The notes below the pieces were generated by a model. It was given only the letters and a program-made list of their open reading frames with translations. It was not told the origin of the DNA and did no database searches. 60,025 nt of DNA from Nannocystaceae bacterium (GTDB lineage: Bacteria > Myxococcota_A > Polyangia > Nannocystales > Nannocystaceae). Position numbers and translations under genes: made by a program. The stretch spans positions 1 through 60,025 of the forward strand of contig JAIBBS010000026.1 in the NCBI GenBank assembly GCA_019694555.1. The letters run 5' to 3'. Shown one piece after another: positions 38,915 through 54,733 of this stretch (positions are counted from its first letter, which is position 1; each line of letters begins with the position of its first letter).

Positions 38915-41872
38915 TCAGCCCCCGAGCGCGCTGAGCTTGTCGTCGCGCTCGCGATAGCCCTGCGGGATGCCGATGAGCTCGGCGATCGCCGCGTCGTTGT
39001 CACCGATCTTCTCGTACACCGTCGCGAGCTCGTACTTGGCCTCGTACAGCTCGTCTTCGTTGCTCGCGGCACCGATCGCGCGCTGCAGGTCCGCGACCGC
39101 ACGCTGGGGCTCGCCGCGGTGCAGCCGCAGCGCGCCGATCATGACCAGCGCGCGCGCCTCCCAGGTCGCGTCGTGGGCCGCGAGCTCGAACTGCGCGATG
39201 GCGTCGTCGACCAGGCCCATGTCGCGGTAGGCCATGCCCAGATCGTAGGCCGAGGCGGCGTCGCCGGGGTCGCTGCCGGTGGCGCGGATCTCGGGCGCGC
39301 GGGTCTTGGGCTTGCTCGCGGCGGCCTTGGGCTTGCCCTTGGGCGCGTCGCCGAAGATCGCCGACAGGTACGCGTCCTCTTCCTCGTCCTCGCCGACGCT
39401 GACCAGCGGCTTGGCGCCCGAGTGCTGCGACGGCGCGGCGGTGTCCTTCTCGAACTCGCGCTTGAGCGCGGCGACCTCGGGGTGACCGGGGTGGCGACGC
39501 TCGAGCTCGGCCAACGAGGTCTGCGCGTCGTCGTCGAGCCCCTGGTCGACGAAGAAGCGCACCTCGGCGAGCTCGTCGCTGAGATCGGGCCAGGCGGGCT
39601 TGGCAGCCGGCGACGACGGCCGTCGCGGCGGTGGGGGTCGGGGTGGAGTCGGCACTGGCTGCTCCTCCGAGGACGATGGCGTCACACTGCGCGCGACGAC
39701 CGGCTGGGTCGGGTGCTCACCCGCTTCGGGCTCGGGCACGGTCGCGTCGTCGAGCTCGAAGTCGACGCTGGGCACCGGCAACGCGGCGCCCGGTGGCGGC
39801 GTGGTGTCCGAGCGCGGCGGCGACTGGGGGTAGAAGCGCGCGGTGCTGCCGTCGGGGCGCGCGTCGAGATCGAGCGACTCGGTGGGCGCGACCGCCGGGT
39901 CCGGTGCGCGCGGGCTGTAGGCGAACGGCGGGGTCTTGTCGGGCGCATCGTCGCCGCCGCGCATGGCCGCGAGCGCCTCGGCGAGGTCCTCGGTCGGGCG
40001 GTGTTCACCGTCGCCGCCCTCGGCGGTCGGCAGCGGGCGCGCGTCCGAGAGCCCGAAGCGGTTCTCGACCGCGATCGGTCGCGTGGGCGCGGCCTCGGGC
40101 TCGCCCTCGCTGACGTCGATGGCGAAGTCGTCGCCGCCGGCCTCGCCGTCGGGCCCCAGCGTGTTGACGCCCGAGCCCTCGTCGCCGACCAGGTCGAACG
40201 CCCCGCTGTCGCCGCTGCCGGCGAACATCGAGCTGCCGCGCTGGGTGCCGCCACCGACCGGGGTCGCGCGCGCGTCGAGGTCCGCGAGCAGATCCATCGC
40301 TGCGGCGCTGTTGGCATCGGCATCGAGCGCAGCGCCCAGGTGCTCGCGCGCCAGCTTGGGATCGCGCTCGACCACCAGTCGCGCGACGCGGATGTGGGCC
40401 TCGGCCGACTCGCCGCGGCGACCGAGCTCACCGAGCGCGCGGGCCCGCAGCGCCAGCGCACCGACGTGATCGGGCTGCACCGACAACAGCTCGGAGACGT
40501 GCTCGATCGCGTGCTCGAACAGGCGGTACTTCACGTACACGCGCGCCTCGAACAGGATCTTGTCGAGGTCGACGCCATCGGGCATCGCGGGCGAGCTGCC
40601 CTCGACGTCGGACAGCACGCGGTCGGTCATCGAGCGCGAGGGCGCATCGTCGCTGCGGCCGCGCTCGCGCACGCCCCGGGCACCGCCGGTCGGAAGCGGC
40701 ACCGAGGTCGAGTCGCTGGGGATGACGTCGTCCTCGTCGAGCTCGAGCAGGTCGTCGGCCTCGACGACGTCGTCGTCACCCGCGCCCAGCACGTCGTCGT
40801 CGAGCTCGGGCTCGCGATGGATCTCGGCCGCCGGCGGCGGCGCGCCGGTCGCAGGGCGTGCGGGCGCGCCCGGGGTCGCCCGCGCGGGCGCATCGGCATG
40901 CGCGGGCGCGGCGGTGGCGGCCCGCGTGGGCTCGGGCGGGACCGTGCGTGGGCGCGCGGGCGCGGCCGCGCCGTCGCCCATCGCGACCGCACGCAGCTCG
41001 GAGTGGTTGGGGTCCCACTGCAGCGCGCGCGTGGCCACGCGCGCGGCCTCGGCTGCGCCGGCGTCGCCTTGGGCCTTGAGCTGTCGCACCAGCTCCAGCG
41101 CCACGCTGGTGGCCTTGTCGGGCTTCTCCAGCGCCAAGAAGGTCTCGGCCAACAGCTCGAGCCCGATGCGATCGTGGGCGTCGGCGTGCAGCAGCGCGTT
41201 GAGCTTCATCAGCGCGCGCCGGGCATCGCCGAGCTCGAGGTACACCCGCGCGAGCTTGCGCATCGAGTCGGGGTCGTCGGGCTTGTGATAGATGAGCCGC
41301 TCGGCCACGCGCACGTAGTCGGCCTTGCGCCCGGTCGTCAGCAGCTGATCGCCGGCGATGCGGAAGTGCTCGACGGCCTTGTCGACCATGCGCTCGCGCG
41401 AGTACAGCTCCGCCAGGCGCAGGCGCTTGGGGATCGCCGCGGGCTCGGCGTTGGCGATGAGCTCGAAGGTCGCGAGCGCGTCGGCGACGTTGCCGGCCTG
41501 CAGCTGCGCCTGACCCAGCTGCTCGTAGATCGCGACCGCGTCGGGCACCCGGCCCAGATCGAGGTTGAGCTGCGCGATCTTCTGGTGGACGTCGAAGCGG
41601 CGGGGATCGAGGTTGACGACCTGGCGGTAGACCGCCATGGCCTTCTGCGGCTGCTGCTGCGCCGCGTAGTAGCCGGCGACCTGCAGGTAGCGCTCGATCG
41701 CACCGTTGCGGTCGCCGCAACGCACGAGGCAGTCGGCGAGCATGAGCCACGCGCGGATGTCCTTGGGATCGTTCTCGACGATCGTCTGGTACTCGCGCGC
41801 AGCCTTGTCGTGCTGGCCCTTGGCGGCGAACTTCTCCGCCCGCTCGTGCGCCTTCTCCTTGCTGAACGCCAA
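38915..41872 (-). CDS. Large TPR protein, type found beside pil/acc genes in deltaproteobacteria
   Basis: The 985-residue protein starts FSKEKAHERAEKFAAKGQHDKAAREYQTI and contains many TPR units across its first 300 residues (ALATFELIANAEP, VDKAVEHFRIAGDQL, MRKLARVYLELGDARRA). A low-complexity Pro/Ala/acidic middle and further TPRs follow near the end (AASAYDLGMAYRDMGLVDDAIAQFELA). It has no signal peptide. The start is a rare TTG at 41872 with AAGGAG nine nucleotides upstream, just behind the accC stop. It is probably a cytoplasmic scaffold. The function is not established; the genomic position suggests a link to motility. Confidence 0.82.
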   Translation of the reverse strand: MAFSKEKAHERAEKFAAKGQHDKAAREYQTIVENDPKDIRAWLMLADCLVRCGDRNGAIERYLQVAGYYAAQQQPQKAMAVYRQVVNLDPRRFDVHQKIAQLNLDLGRVPDAVAIYEQLGQAQLQAGNVADALATFELIANAEPAAIPKRLRLAELYSRERMVDKAVEHFRIAGDQLLTTGRKADYVRVAERLIYHKPDDPDSMRKLARVYLELGDARRALMKLNALLHADAHDRIGLELLAETFLALEKPDKATSVALELVRQLKAQGDAGAAEAARVATRALQWDPNHSELRAVAMGDGAAAPARPRTVPPEPTRAATAAPAHADAPARATPGAPARPATGAPPPAAEIHREPELDDDVLGAGDDDVVEADDLLELDEDDVIPSDSTSVPLPTGGARGVRERGRSDDAPSRSMTDRVLSDVEGSSPAMPDGVDLDKILFEARVYVKYRLFEHAIEHVSELLSVQPDHVGALALRARALGELGRRGESAEAHIRVARLVVERDPKLAREHLGAALDADANSAAAMDLLADLDARATPVGGGTQRGSSMFAGSGDSGAFDLVGDEGSGVNTLGPDGEAGGDDFAIDVSEGEPEAAPTRPIAVENRFGLSDARPLPTAEGGDGEHRPTEDLAEALAAMRGGDDAPDKTPPFAYSPRAPDPAVAPTESLDLDARPDGSTARFYPQSPPRSDTTPPPGAALPVPSVDFELDDATVPEPEAGEHPTQPVVARSVTPSSSEEQPVPTPPRPPPPRRPSSPAAKPAWPDLSDELAEVRFFVDQGLDDDAQTSLAELERRHPGHPEVAALKREFEKDTAAPSQHSGAKPLVSVGEDEEEDAYLSAIFGDAPKGKPKAAASKPKTRAPEIRATGSDPGDAASAYDLGMAYRDMGLVDDAIAQFELAAHDATWEARALVMIGALRLHRGEPQRAVADLQRAIGAASNEDELYEAKYELATVYEKIGDNDAAIAELIGIPQGYRERDDKLSALGG

Positions 41873-41886
41873 CCCCGTCGTCTCCT

Positions 41887-43262
<1,376 letters not shown>

Positions 43263-43266
<4 letters not shown>

Positions 43267-43763
43267 AGCTTCTGCACCCGGAAGAGCTTGGTGCCGTACT
43301 CGACCGGCGCGCCGTTCTCGACCAGGATCTCCTCGATCCGGCAGCCGTAGTCCGCCTCGATCTCGTTGAACAGCTTCATCGCCTCGATGATGCAGACCGT
43401 CGCGCCGGCGGCGACCGACTTGCCGACCTCCACGAACGCCGGCGCGTCGGGTCGCGGCGTGCGGTAGAAGGTGCCGACGAACGGCGAGGTGATGTAGTCA
43501 CCACCGCTGGCCGCGGCGGCGGCCACCGGGGCAGCCGCGGGCGCAGCCGCAGCCGCGGGCGCGGCGACGGGCGCCGGCGCGACCGCAGGCATCGCGACCG
43601 ACATCGGCATCGCCGCGGGCACGGCGGCATCGGCGTGGCGCATCAGGATGCGGGCCTCGCCGCTCTCGAGCTCGAGCTCGTGCAGCTCGCTCTCCTTGAA
43701 GATCTTCGCCAGCTCGCGCAGGTAGCGGAGATCGGGGAACTTGGGGTCCGCGGGTTCGTTCAT
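43263..43763 (-). CDS. accB: Biotin carboxyl carrier protein of acetyl-CoA carboxylase
   Basis: The 166-residue protein carries the biotinylation motif EAMKLFNEIEAD with its lysine, preceded by a Pro/Ala-rich hinge (residues 50-90) and an N-terminal helix (LRYLRELAKIFKESELHELELES). It moves the carboxyl group from AccC to the transferase. ATG 43763 overlaps the aroQ stop (ATGA), and its end overlaps accC. Confidence 0.96.
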
Positions 43764-44356
43764 GCAGGCTCCGAGGTTGCGGCGGGAGCAGAGTCGACAG
43801 TGCCGCTGGGCGTGGGGTGACTGAGGCCGTGGCGCGCCGGGTCGGACGCACCACCGACGAGCGCCACGACGTGGCGCAGCGCGAGCAGGTAGGAATCGGC
43901 GCCGAGGCCCATGACGACACCGCGACACGCGGCGCCGGTGACCGAGACGTGCCGCATGGGCTCGCGCGCGTACAGATTCGACAGGTGCACCTCGACCGCC
44001 GGGATCGCGAGCGCGCGCAGGGCATCGTGGATCGCGACCGAGGTGTGGGTGTAGCCGCCGGGATTCACGACGACCCCGGCGCAGCGCAGCCGTGCGGCGT
44101 GCAGCAGCTCGATGAAGGCGCCCTCGCCGTTGGTCTGGTGCGCTTCGACGTCGACCCCGAGCGCATCGGCGAGCGCGTGCAGGCGTGCGTCGAGCTCCGC
44201 GAGCGTGATCGCGCCATACACCGCGGGCTCGCGCTCACCCAGCAGATCGAGGTTGGGCCCGTGCAGGACCATCACGCGGGGCCGCGGCCCCAGACCCGTG
44301 GCTGCGCCCTTGGAAACGCCCGCGCGTGCGGGCTCCGTGGCTGTCTGCGGGGCCAT
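43760..44356 (-). CDS. aroQ: Type II 3-dehydroquinate dehydratase
   Basis: The 198-residue enzyme catalyses the third shikimate-pathway step. Motifs are VLHGPNLDLLGEREPAVYG with the catalytic Tyr, QTNGEGAFIELLHAAR, VVNPGGYTHTSVAIHDAL with the catalytic His, and VEVHLSNLYAREPMRH. The N-terminal 27 residues before VMVLHGPN are not typical, so a later start is possible. The product of aroB/aroK neighbours uses the same pathway. Confidence 0.94.
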   Translation of the reverse strand: MAPQTATEPARAGVSKGAATGLGPRPRVMVLHGPNLDLLGEREPAVYGAITLAELDARLHALADALGVDVEAHQTNGEGAFIELLHAARLRCAGVVVNPGGYTHTSVAIHDALRALAIPAVEVHLSNLYAREPMRHVSVTGAACRGVVMGLGADSYLLALRHVVALVGGASDPARHGLSHPTPSGTVDSAPAATSEPA

Positions 44357-44422
44357 GGCCGGGGCCGTATTGTGGGGCCGATGGGGCCGCGAGCGCCAGG
44401 GGGTATCGGCGTCGGCACGAAC

Positions 44423-44446
44423 GGGCGTGCAAGCGCCTGCACGCCC
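44423..44446. terminator. Perfect 9-bp hairpin between roadblock gene and aroQ
   Basis: GGGCGTGCA (44423-44431) pairs with TGCACGCCC (44438-44446) around a 6-nt loop in the 130-nt gap. No U tract follows, so it may be an attenuator, a processing hairpin or a weak terminator rather than a full stop. Confidence 0.35.
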
Positions 44447-44486
44447 GCGGCACCACCCGCACCGCGTCGCTCGCGGGCGCGTGGGA

Positions 44487-44849
44487 TCACAGGTCGGCGA
44501 GCAGGACCGCCGCGGACTGGCGCAGCAGGAAGCGACCCTTGCCGAGGAAGCCCGAGTCGGTGAGCAGCACCGCGACGAAGTACTCGTCCGACAGCACGCG
44601 GCACACCAGCGTCTGGCGGTCGCCCTTGACCGTGATGTCTTGGACCTCGCCCATGTCCAGCGACTGCGCCGCACGGCGCAGTTCCATGAAGCGGAACGAG
44701 AACTCCATCGCCGTCGACTCGAGATCGATCTGGCCCTGGGCCGCGTCCGCCACATGCTGCATCACGGCGATGCCGTCGAAGCCCATGAGGATCGCACCGG
44801 CCGCGCCGGGCGTGTTTTCCACGATGGACTTGAGCTGATCGCCGAGCAT
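44487..44849 (-). CDS. Roadblock/LC7 domain protein (MglB-like fold)
   Basis: The 120-residue protein has the roadblock fold pattern: MLGDQLKSIVENTPGAAGAILMGFDGIAV, a central helix with FRFMELRRAAQSL and the beta strand VQDITVKGDRQTLVCRVLSDEYFVAVLLT. This family includes MglB, the GAP of the polarity GTPase MglA that controls pilus poles. No MglA-like GTPase is adjacent. A relation to polarity control is inferred from its place between pil and acc genes. Confidence 0.8.
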   Translation of the reverse strand: MLGDQLKSIVENTPGAAGAILMGFDGIAVMQHVADAAQGQIDLESTAMEFSFRFMELRRAAQSLDMGEVQDITVKGDRQTLVCRVLSDEYFVAVLLTDSGFLGKGRFLLRQSAAVLLADL

Positions 44850-45059
44850 GCGTGGTTGTCGCTGGCGCAAGAGTCGCGCGAGTCGGGGCCTGCGGTCAAG
44901 CTCCTGCTCGCGCGGGCACGGTCGCTGTGCCGCGGGGCCCGCGGTCGCCGCGGGGCTGGGGCTCGGTGGATGGACCCGTGCCCGGCAGCGTCGGTGACGG
45001 GACCCCTGGGCGCGCGGTCGCTTCGCGGCGAGAGCCCGTCGCGCGCGACAAGGGCGGCT

Positions 45060-45794
45060 TCAGTTCATCTCTTCGCAGCCCGCGGGGATCAGGGGGAGAT
45101 CCTGCGCGTTGCCGCAGACGCCACCGTTGAAGGAGGTCGTCTGCGCGGGGCACATCTGGTTGGGGCAGGTCGAACAGTCGATCAGACAACCCGCGCACAG
45201 CGAGACCGGGAAGCTGAACTCGCGGGCATCGATCTCGCCGACGCGGCCCACGGTGTTGCCGGTGCGGGTGGCGTGGAACTGGATGTCGGCCTTGAGCGTG
45301 ACGCGCGCGGCGGCGCCGAACTTGTCGGTCACCGCGGTCGCGAGCGCGACGGCGGTCTGCTGCGGGATGATCTCCACCAGCACGCCCGCGGTCGACTGCG
45401 GCGGGATCGAGTTGGTCGACAGCGGCACGTCGAAGTGCACCAGCGCGTCGTCCTGCGCGCGCAGCTGGCTGATGATCTCCGGCGCCTGCGGCATCTTGAG
45501 CGACACCGTCGCGTCGATGATCTGCAGCTCGTTGCTCATCGTGCCGGTGTTCTTCTTGGCGGCGTTCTGCTTGAGCGTCTGGTTGTAGAGCAGCGCCGGC
45601 ATGATGTACGGCGTGCCGAACGACAGGTCGAGCGTGCCCTGCAGCATCGCGTCGGTCGCATCGGTCACGCTGCAGTCGCCGTCGTCGTTCCACAGCGGTG
45701 CCATCAGCACGATGAGCGACTCCTGATTGTCCGCGCAGCCCGTCAGGGCCGACAGCGCCAACGACGAGACGACGGCGAGAGTGAGTCTGGACAT
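45060..45794 (-). CDS. Conserved lipoprotein of unknown function
   Basis: The 244-residue product starts with a lipoprotein signal, LALSALTGC. The body is probably a beta-rich domain (LDLSFGTPYIMPALLYNQTL, ARVTLKADIQFHATR). A Cys-rich C-terminus follows: CAGCLIDCSTCPNQMCP and GVCGNAQ, eight cysteines that could form disulfides. No family is recognised. It has its own candidate promoter (45868-45839) in the gap after aroB. Confidence 0.7.
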   Translation of the reverse strand: MSRLTLAVVSSLALSALTGCADNQESLIVLMAPLWNDDGDCSVTDATDAMLQGTLDLSFGTPYIMPALLYNQTLKQNAAKKNTGTMSNELQIIDATVSLKMPQAPEIISQLRAQDDALVHFDVPLSTNSIPPQSTAGVLVEIIPQQTAVALATAVTDKFGAAARVTLKADIQFHATRTGNTVGRVGEIDAREFSFPVSLCAGCLIDCSTCPNQMCPAQTTSFNGGVCGNAQDLPLIPAGCEEMN

Positions 45795-45838
45795 GGCGGA
45801 TCGCTCGCTCGCACACGGCGAGGGCCGGCGCGTTCTCA

Positions 45839-45868
45839 ACGCTAGCACCCGCCCTGCGCGCGCAGCAA
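45839..45868 (-). promoter_or_regulatory. Candidate promoter of the Cys-rich lipoprotein gene
   Basis: Minus-strand TTGCTG (45868-45863), an 18-bp spacer and TAGCGT (45844-45839) lie about 45 nt before ATG 45794. They sit between aroB and the lipoprotein gene, so the downstream genes need not depend on the pil promoter alone. Confidence 0.45.
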
Positions 45869-45883
45869 GAATGCCACCGGCGA

Positions 45884-47002
45884 TCACGGTCGCCCGGTGG
45901 CGGCCGCGCCGGCGACGATGGCGTCGATGGTCAGCGCGCACACGCGCGGCTCGCCCACGTCGGCCAGCGCGATGTAGGTGATCGTGCCGCCGTCGCCGCG
46001 CTTCTTGTCGTGGGCGATCGCAGCCGCGAGCGCGTCCGCGTGTTCGCCCTGCAGCCACGCGTCGGGTGCGGTCGGCAGACCCACGCGCTGCAGCACGTCG
46101 ACCACGGTGCGCTCGAGCGCCGCGTCGGCGAGCCCCTGCGCCCGCGAGACCCGGGCGGCCGCGACCAGGCCCAGGGCCACGGCCTCGCCGTGCGCGACCG
46201 CGAAGCCCGAGACCTGCTCGATCGCGTGGCCGACGGTGTGGCCGAGGTTGAGCAGCACGCGCCCGGCCGGCTCGGTCTCGAACGGATCCGCGGCCACGCA
46301 CGCGGCTTTGAGCGCGATCGAGGCGCCCACCAGCGGCGCGAGCGCGGCGGCCTCGGCCCCGCGCGTCGCGGCAGCCGCGATGGCGTCGAGCTGCGGCCGT
46401 GAGAACAGCAGCGCGTGCTTGATCATCTCCGCCGCGCCGCAGGCGAGCTCGCGCGCGGGCAGTGTCGCGAGCCAGCGCGGATCGACCAGCACCGCGTGGG
46501 GAAAGTGGAACGCGCCCAGCAGGTTCTTCGCCGCCGGGCGATCGATCGCGACCTTGCCACCGACCGACGCATCGACCTGCGCCAGCAGGCTGGTGGGCAC
46601 GCCGACCCAGGGCACGCCGCGCATGTACAGGTGCGCCGCGAGGCCGGCGAGGTCACCGACCACGCCGCCACCGAACGCGACCACCGCATCGTGCCGCCCG
46701 AGCCCGGCGGTGGCCCAGCCGTCGACACAGCCGAGCACGACCTCGATCGACTTGCTGGCCTCGCCGGGCGTGACCACCTGCGGCAGCACCTGCAGGCCCG
46801 CGTGCTCGAGCGCCGCGCGAACGCGCTGCCCGTGCAGCGCCCAGACGTTGTCGTCGGAGACCACGCCGACCGCACGGGCCCGCGGCGCGGCCTCGCGCAC
46901 GCTCGCGCCCACGCCCGCGGCGACGGCCGCGCCCACGCGCACGGCGTAGCCACGCCGCTGCGACGGCGGCGGCGGCAGCTGCAGCGTGAGCACGTCGTTC
47001 AT
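45884..47002 (-). CDS. aroB: 3-dehydroquinate synthase
   Basis: The 372-residue NAD-dependent enzyme makes 3-dehydroquinate from DAHP, step two of the shikimate pathway. It shows VVAFGGGVVGDLAGLAAHLYMRG, PTSLLAQVDASVGGKVAID, KNLLGAFHFP, EMIKHALL and LNLGHTVGHAIEQVSG. ATG 47002 overlaps the aroK stop (ATGA). The aroK-aroB pair next to pilQ is widespread in proteobacteria. Confidence 0.96.
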   Translation of the reverse strand: MNDVLTLQLPPPPSQRRGYAVRVGAAVAAGVGASVREAAPRARAVGVVSDDNVWALHGQRVRAALEHAGLQVLPQVVTPGEASKSIEVVLGCVDGWATAGLGRHDAVVAFGGGVVGDLAGLAAHLYMRGVPWVGVPTSLLAQVDASVGGKVAIDRPAAKNLLGAFHFPHAVLVDPRWLATLPARELACGAAEMIKHALLFSRPQLDAIAAAATRGAEAAALAPLVGASIALKAACVAADPFETEPAGRVLLNLGHTVGHAIEQVSGFAVAHGEAVALGLVAAARVSRAQGLADAALERTVVDVLQRVGLPTAPDAWLQGEHADALAAAIAHDKKRGDGGTITYIALADVGEPRVCALTIDAIVAGAAATGRP

Positions 47003-47541
47003 GCGTGCGCCTCCACGGCCGCGCGCACGCGCGCGACGACCTCGTCGACGCTGCCGCCCGCGTCGACCGTGACGTCGGCCTCGCGGTACAGCGGCTCGCG
47101 TGCGGTCCACAGCGCGTCCAAGCGCGCCGCCGCACCACCGTCGGCGTCGCCGTGCAGCAACGGCCGCTGCGCGAGCGCGTCGGGGTCGCGCGCGAGCCGG
47201 GCAGCGAGCGCGGCCGGGGCCAGCGCGAGCAACACCACCACGCCGACGCGGCGCATGTCGGCGCGGTTGTCGGCATCGAGCACGGTGCCGCCGCCGCACG
47301 CGACCACCAGCGCCCGCGCGGCGATGCCGGGCTCGGCCAGCAGCGATCGCAGCGCCGCGCGCTCGCACCGGCGCAACGCGGCCTCGCCCTCGCCCAGCAG
47401 CGCCGCGGGCGTGCGCCCGAACAACAGCGCGATGCGCTCGTCGAGGTCGCAGAAGGCGGCGCCGGTCCGCGCGGCCAGGGCCGCGCCGACCGTGCTCTTG
47501 CCGGCGCCCATCATCCCCACCAGGAACACCGGGCGGCGCAC
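46999..47541 (-). CDS. aroK: Shikimate kinase
   Basis: The 180-residue kinase phosphorylates shikimate with ATP. P-loop GMMGAGKST lies at residues 9-17, followed by DLDERI for substrate binding, ACGGGTVLD and RPLLHGD with the lid Arg. GTG 47541 is 7 nt behind the pilQ stop, so the gene is read in the pil transcript. Confidence 0.93.
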   Translation of the reverse strand: MRRPVFLVGMMGAGKSTVGAALAARTGAAFCDLDERIALLFGRTPAALLGEGEAALRRCERAALRSLLAEPGIAARALVVACGGGTVLDADNRADMRRVGVVVLLALAPAALAARLARDPDALAQRPLLHGDADGGAAARLDALWTAREPLYREADVTVDAGGSVDEVVARVRAAVEAHA

Positions 47542-47548
47542 GGCGGGC

Positions 47549-52747
<5,199 letters not shown>

Positions 52748-52765
52748 GGGAGGGTCGCTCCGAGG

Positions 52766-53380
52766 TCACTCGTTGCGCAAATAAATGGCGCGGCGTTCGC
52801 CCCGCTGGAGATTGAGACTGCTGGCCAGGTCATCGTCCACGACCTCGATCTCCACATAGTCTCGATTCACCGCGGCCAGCAAGACTTCGGCGCTGCTGAA
52901 GTACTCGCCCTGCTCGATGGGCCGGCTGAAGCCGTCGCTCGCGACGAACAGCGCCCGCGGCCGCATGTTGCGGCCCGCGTTCACGATCGCGACGAGCTTG
53001 AGATCCTCGAAGGCGTACTGCCGCATCTCGACGTCACGCCGCTTCACGCGGGGACGGTCGGGCTCGGGCACGACCACGTCGTTGGCGACGAAGCTGACGA
53101 AGGGGTCGCGGCGCAGCTGGAACGACTTGGCGTCGAGCGCGATGGGCGGACGCGCGGGCAGCTCGGCCGGCACCTCCTCCTCTTCACCGCCGCCGCCGGC
53201 GGCCGGCCGCGGCTTGCTCGCGCCGGGCTTGGCCTTGGCACCGGAGCCCTTGGCCTCGGTCTTGCCGCCCTTGAGATCGGGAGCGCCGCGGGCCTTGGAC
53301 ACCTCGGCACCGCCGTCGTCGACACAGGCGGGCAGCGGCGACAGCAACGCGAGCGCGAGGATGGGTCGTGCGAGTCTCAC
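52766..53380 (-). CDS. pilP: PilP, pilus alignment lipoprotein
   Basis: The 204-residue lipoprotein has a signal ending SPLPAC, a Lys/Gly/Ala-rich linker (25-70) and the HR-type beta domain (FQLRRDPFVSF, YAFEDLKLVAIVN, FVASDGFSRPIEQGEYF). In other species PilP links PilNO in the inner membrane to PilQ. GTG 53380 overlaps the pilO stop (GTGA); pilQ follows 18 nt later. Confidence 0.9.
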   Translation of the reverse strand: MRLARPILALALLSPLPACVDDGGAEVSKARGAPDLKGGKTEAKGSGAKAKPGASKPRPAAGGGGEEEEVPAELPARPPIALDAKSFQLRRDPFVSFVANDVVVPEPDRPRVKRRDVEMRQYAFEDLKLVAIVNAGRNMRPRALFVASDGFSRPIEQGEYFSSAEVLLAAVNRDYVEIEVVDDDLASSLNLQRGERRAIYLRNE

Positions 53381-54012
53381 TTCTTGCGCCTACCCTTCTT
53401 CGCCGCGGGCTTCTCCGCCACCGCGGTGCGCTCGTCGTCGGTGAGGAAGCGGTACGTCGCGGCCTCGAACTCGACCTCCAGCGGCGGGCGATCGCCGGGC
53501 TCCGCGCCCTTGCGCGAGGTCTCGTTGGCCTTGAGCGACAGGCGGTCGACGCTGACGATGCGCTTGAGCTCGGACACGCGGCGGAAGAACTCGCCGACCT
53601 GCGACCAGGTCCCGCTGGCGCGGACCTTGATGGGCATGCGCGCGTAGAAGTCCTCGATCTGCTCGGGCTCGTTGTTCCAGCTCTCGACCGTCATGCCGAC
53701 CAGGCGCGACTGCTGCTGGAACGTCTGCATGAGGTTGTCGACGGTCGACGCCGTCAACGGCAGCACCTCGCGCTGCTCGGTCAGGCGCTTCTCGGCCTCC
53801 TCGACCTTCTTGCGCTCGGCATCGAAGTTGTCGCGCTTGGCCTTGACCTCGGCGAGCTCGCTCTGCGCGGTGGTCAGGGCCACGTCCGCAGCCTTCCGCG
53901 CGTCGACGGCGTCGAGGTAGAAGAAGTAGTACCAACCGCCCACGACGGCGCCGGCGCCGAGCAGGAAGATCAGCAGCTTCTGCCAGATCGGGAGTCGTCC
54001 GAATCCTTCCAT
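53377..54012 (-). CDS. pilO: PilO, inner-membrane pilus alignment protein
   Basis: The 211-residue protein has one N-terminal transmembrane helix (KLLIFLLGAGAVVGGWYYFF), a coiled coil (about 40-80) and the PilO periplasmic ferredoxin-like domain (PIKVRASGTWSQVGEFFRRVSELKRIVSVDRL). It pairs with PilN. A Lys/Arg-rich tail ends the protein. It lies 10 nt behind pilN. Confidence 0.92.
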   Translation of the reverse strand: MEGFGRLPIWQKLLIFLLGAGAVVGGWYYFFYLDAVDARKAADVALTTAQSELAEVKAKRDNFDAERKKVEEAEKRLTEQREVLPLTASTVDNLMQTFQQQSRLVGMTVESWNNEPEQIEDFYARMPIKVRASGTWSQVGEFFRRVSELKRIVSVDRLSLKANETSRKGAEPGDRPPLEVEFEAATYRFLTDDERTAVAEKPAAKKGRRKK

Positions 54013-54022
54013 CGTCGGCTCC

Positions 54023-54733
54023 TCAGTTCCAGCGCTTGACCTCGACGTCGAGCTTCCACGTCAGGTGACGCGCGCCTTCGTCGTCGTCGCGCGTCTGCGT
54101 CACGCGCTCGTAGTCGGGGTGGGTGATCTCGCCGAACCACACGCTCGCGCGCAGACGACGGGTGAACTCGGACAGGTCGGCGGCATCGCGGGCCGCACCT
54201 TCGATGGTGAGCTTGCCGCCGGTCTCTTCGACGCTGGTCAGCCACAGGCCCGCGGGATCCCAGCTGGGGTTGATCTCGCTCTGGGGATCGTCGGCCTTGT
54301 TCTTCTTGTACTTCTCTTCGTCGATGGTCACGCTGCCGCCGCGCTGGGCGTCGGTGAGCATCGAGGCGAGCTCGTACATCACGAACACCGGCGTGCGCTG
54401 CTTGGCCTTGAGCTTGGTGATCGCGATCTCCTGGCGCTTGACGTCCTCTTCGCGCTGCTTGAGCCCGGCCTCGTCGATCGCGCCCTTGATCTCGTTGACT
54501 TCCTTGCCCACGGCGGCGGCCTGGCCGCGCACGGCCAACGCGGCCTCGTCCTCGATGGTCAGCAGGTACCAACCGGCGCCGCCGAGCGCGGCCCAGCCGA
54601 TCACCATGAGCAGCAGCGCGAGGCCGCCGGAGCCGCCCTTGGTCGCGACCGCGGTGGTGGTCGCGCGCGCGGCCGGGGCCGCGGCGGCACCGGGACGCTT
54701 GCGCTTGGTCGGTGCGAGGTTGATGCGGATCAT
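54023..54733 (-). CDS. pilN: PilN, inner-membrane pilus alignment protein
   Basis: The 236-residue protein starts MIRINLAPTKRKR, the INLxP motif that docks into PilM. One transmembrane helix (about 35-57) leads to a coiled coil and a periplasmic domain. ATG 54733 overlaps the pilM stop (ATGA). The longer open frame upstream overlaps pilM and is not used. Confidence 0.93.
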   Translation of the reverse strand: MIRINLAPTKRKRPGAAAAPAARATTTAVATKGGSGGLALLLMVIGWAALGGAGWYLLTIEDEAALAVRGQAAAVGKEVNEIKGAIDEAGLKQREEDVKRQEIAITKLKAKQRTPVFVMYELASMLTDAQRGGSVTIDEEKYKKNKADDPQSEINPSWDPAGLWLTSVEETGGKLTIEGAARDAADLSEFTRRLRASVWFGEITHPDYERVTQTRDDDEGARHLTWKLDVEVKRWN

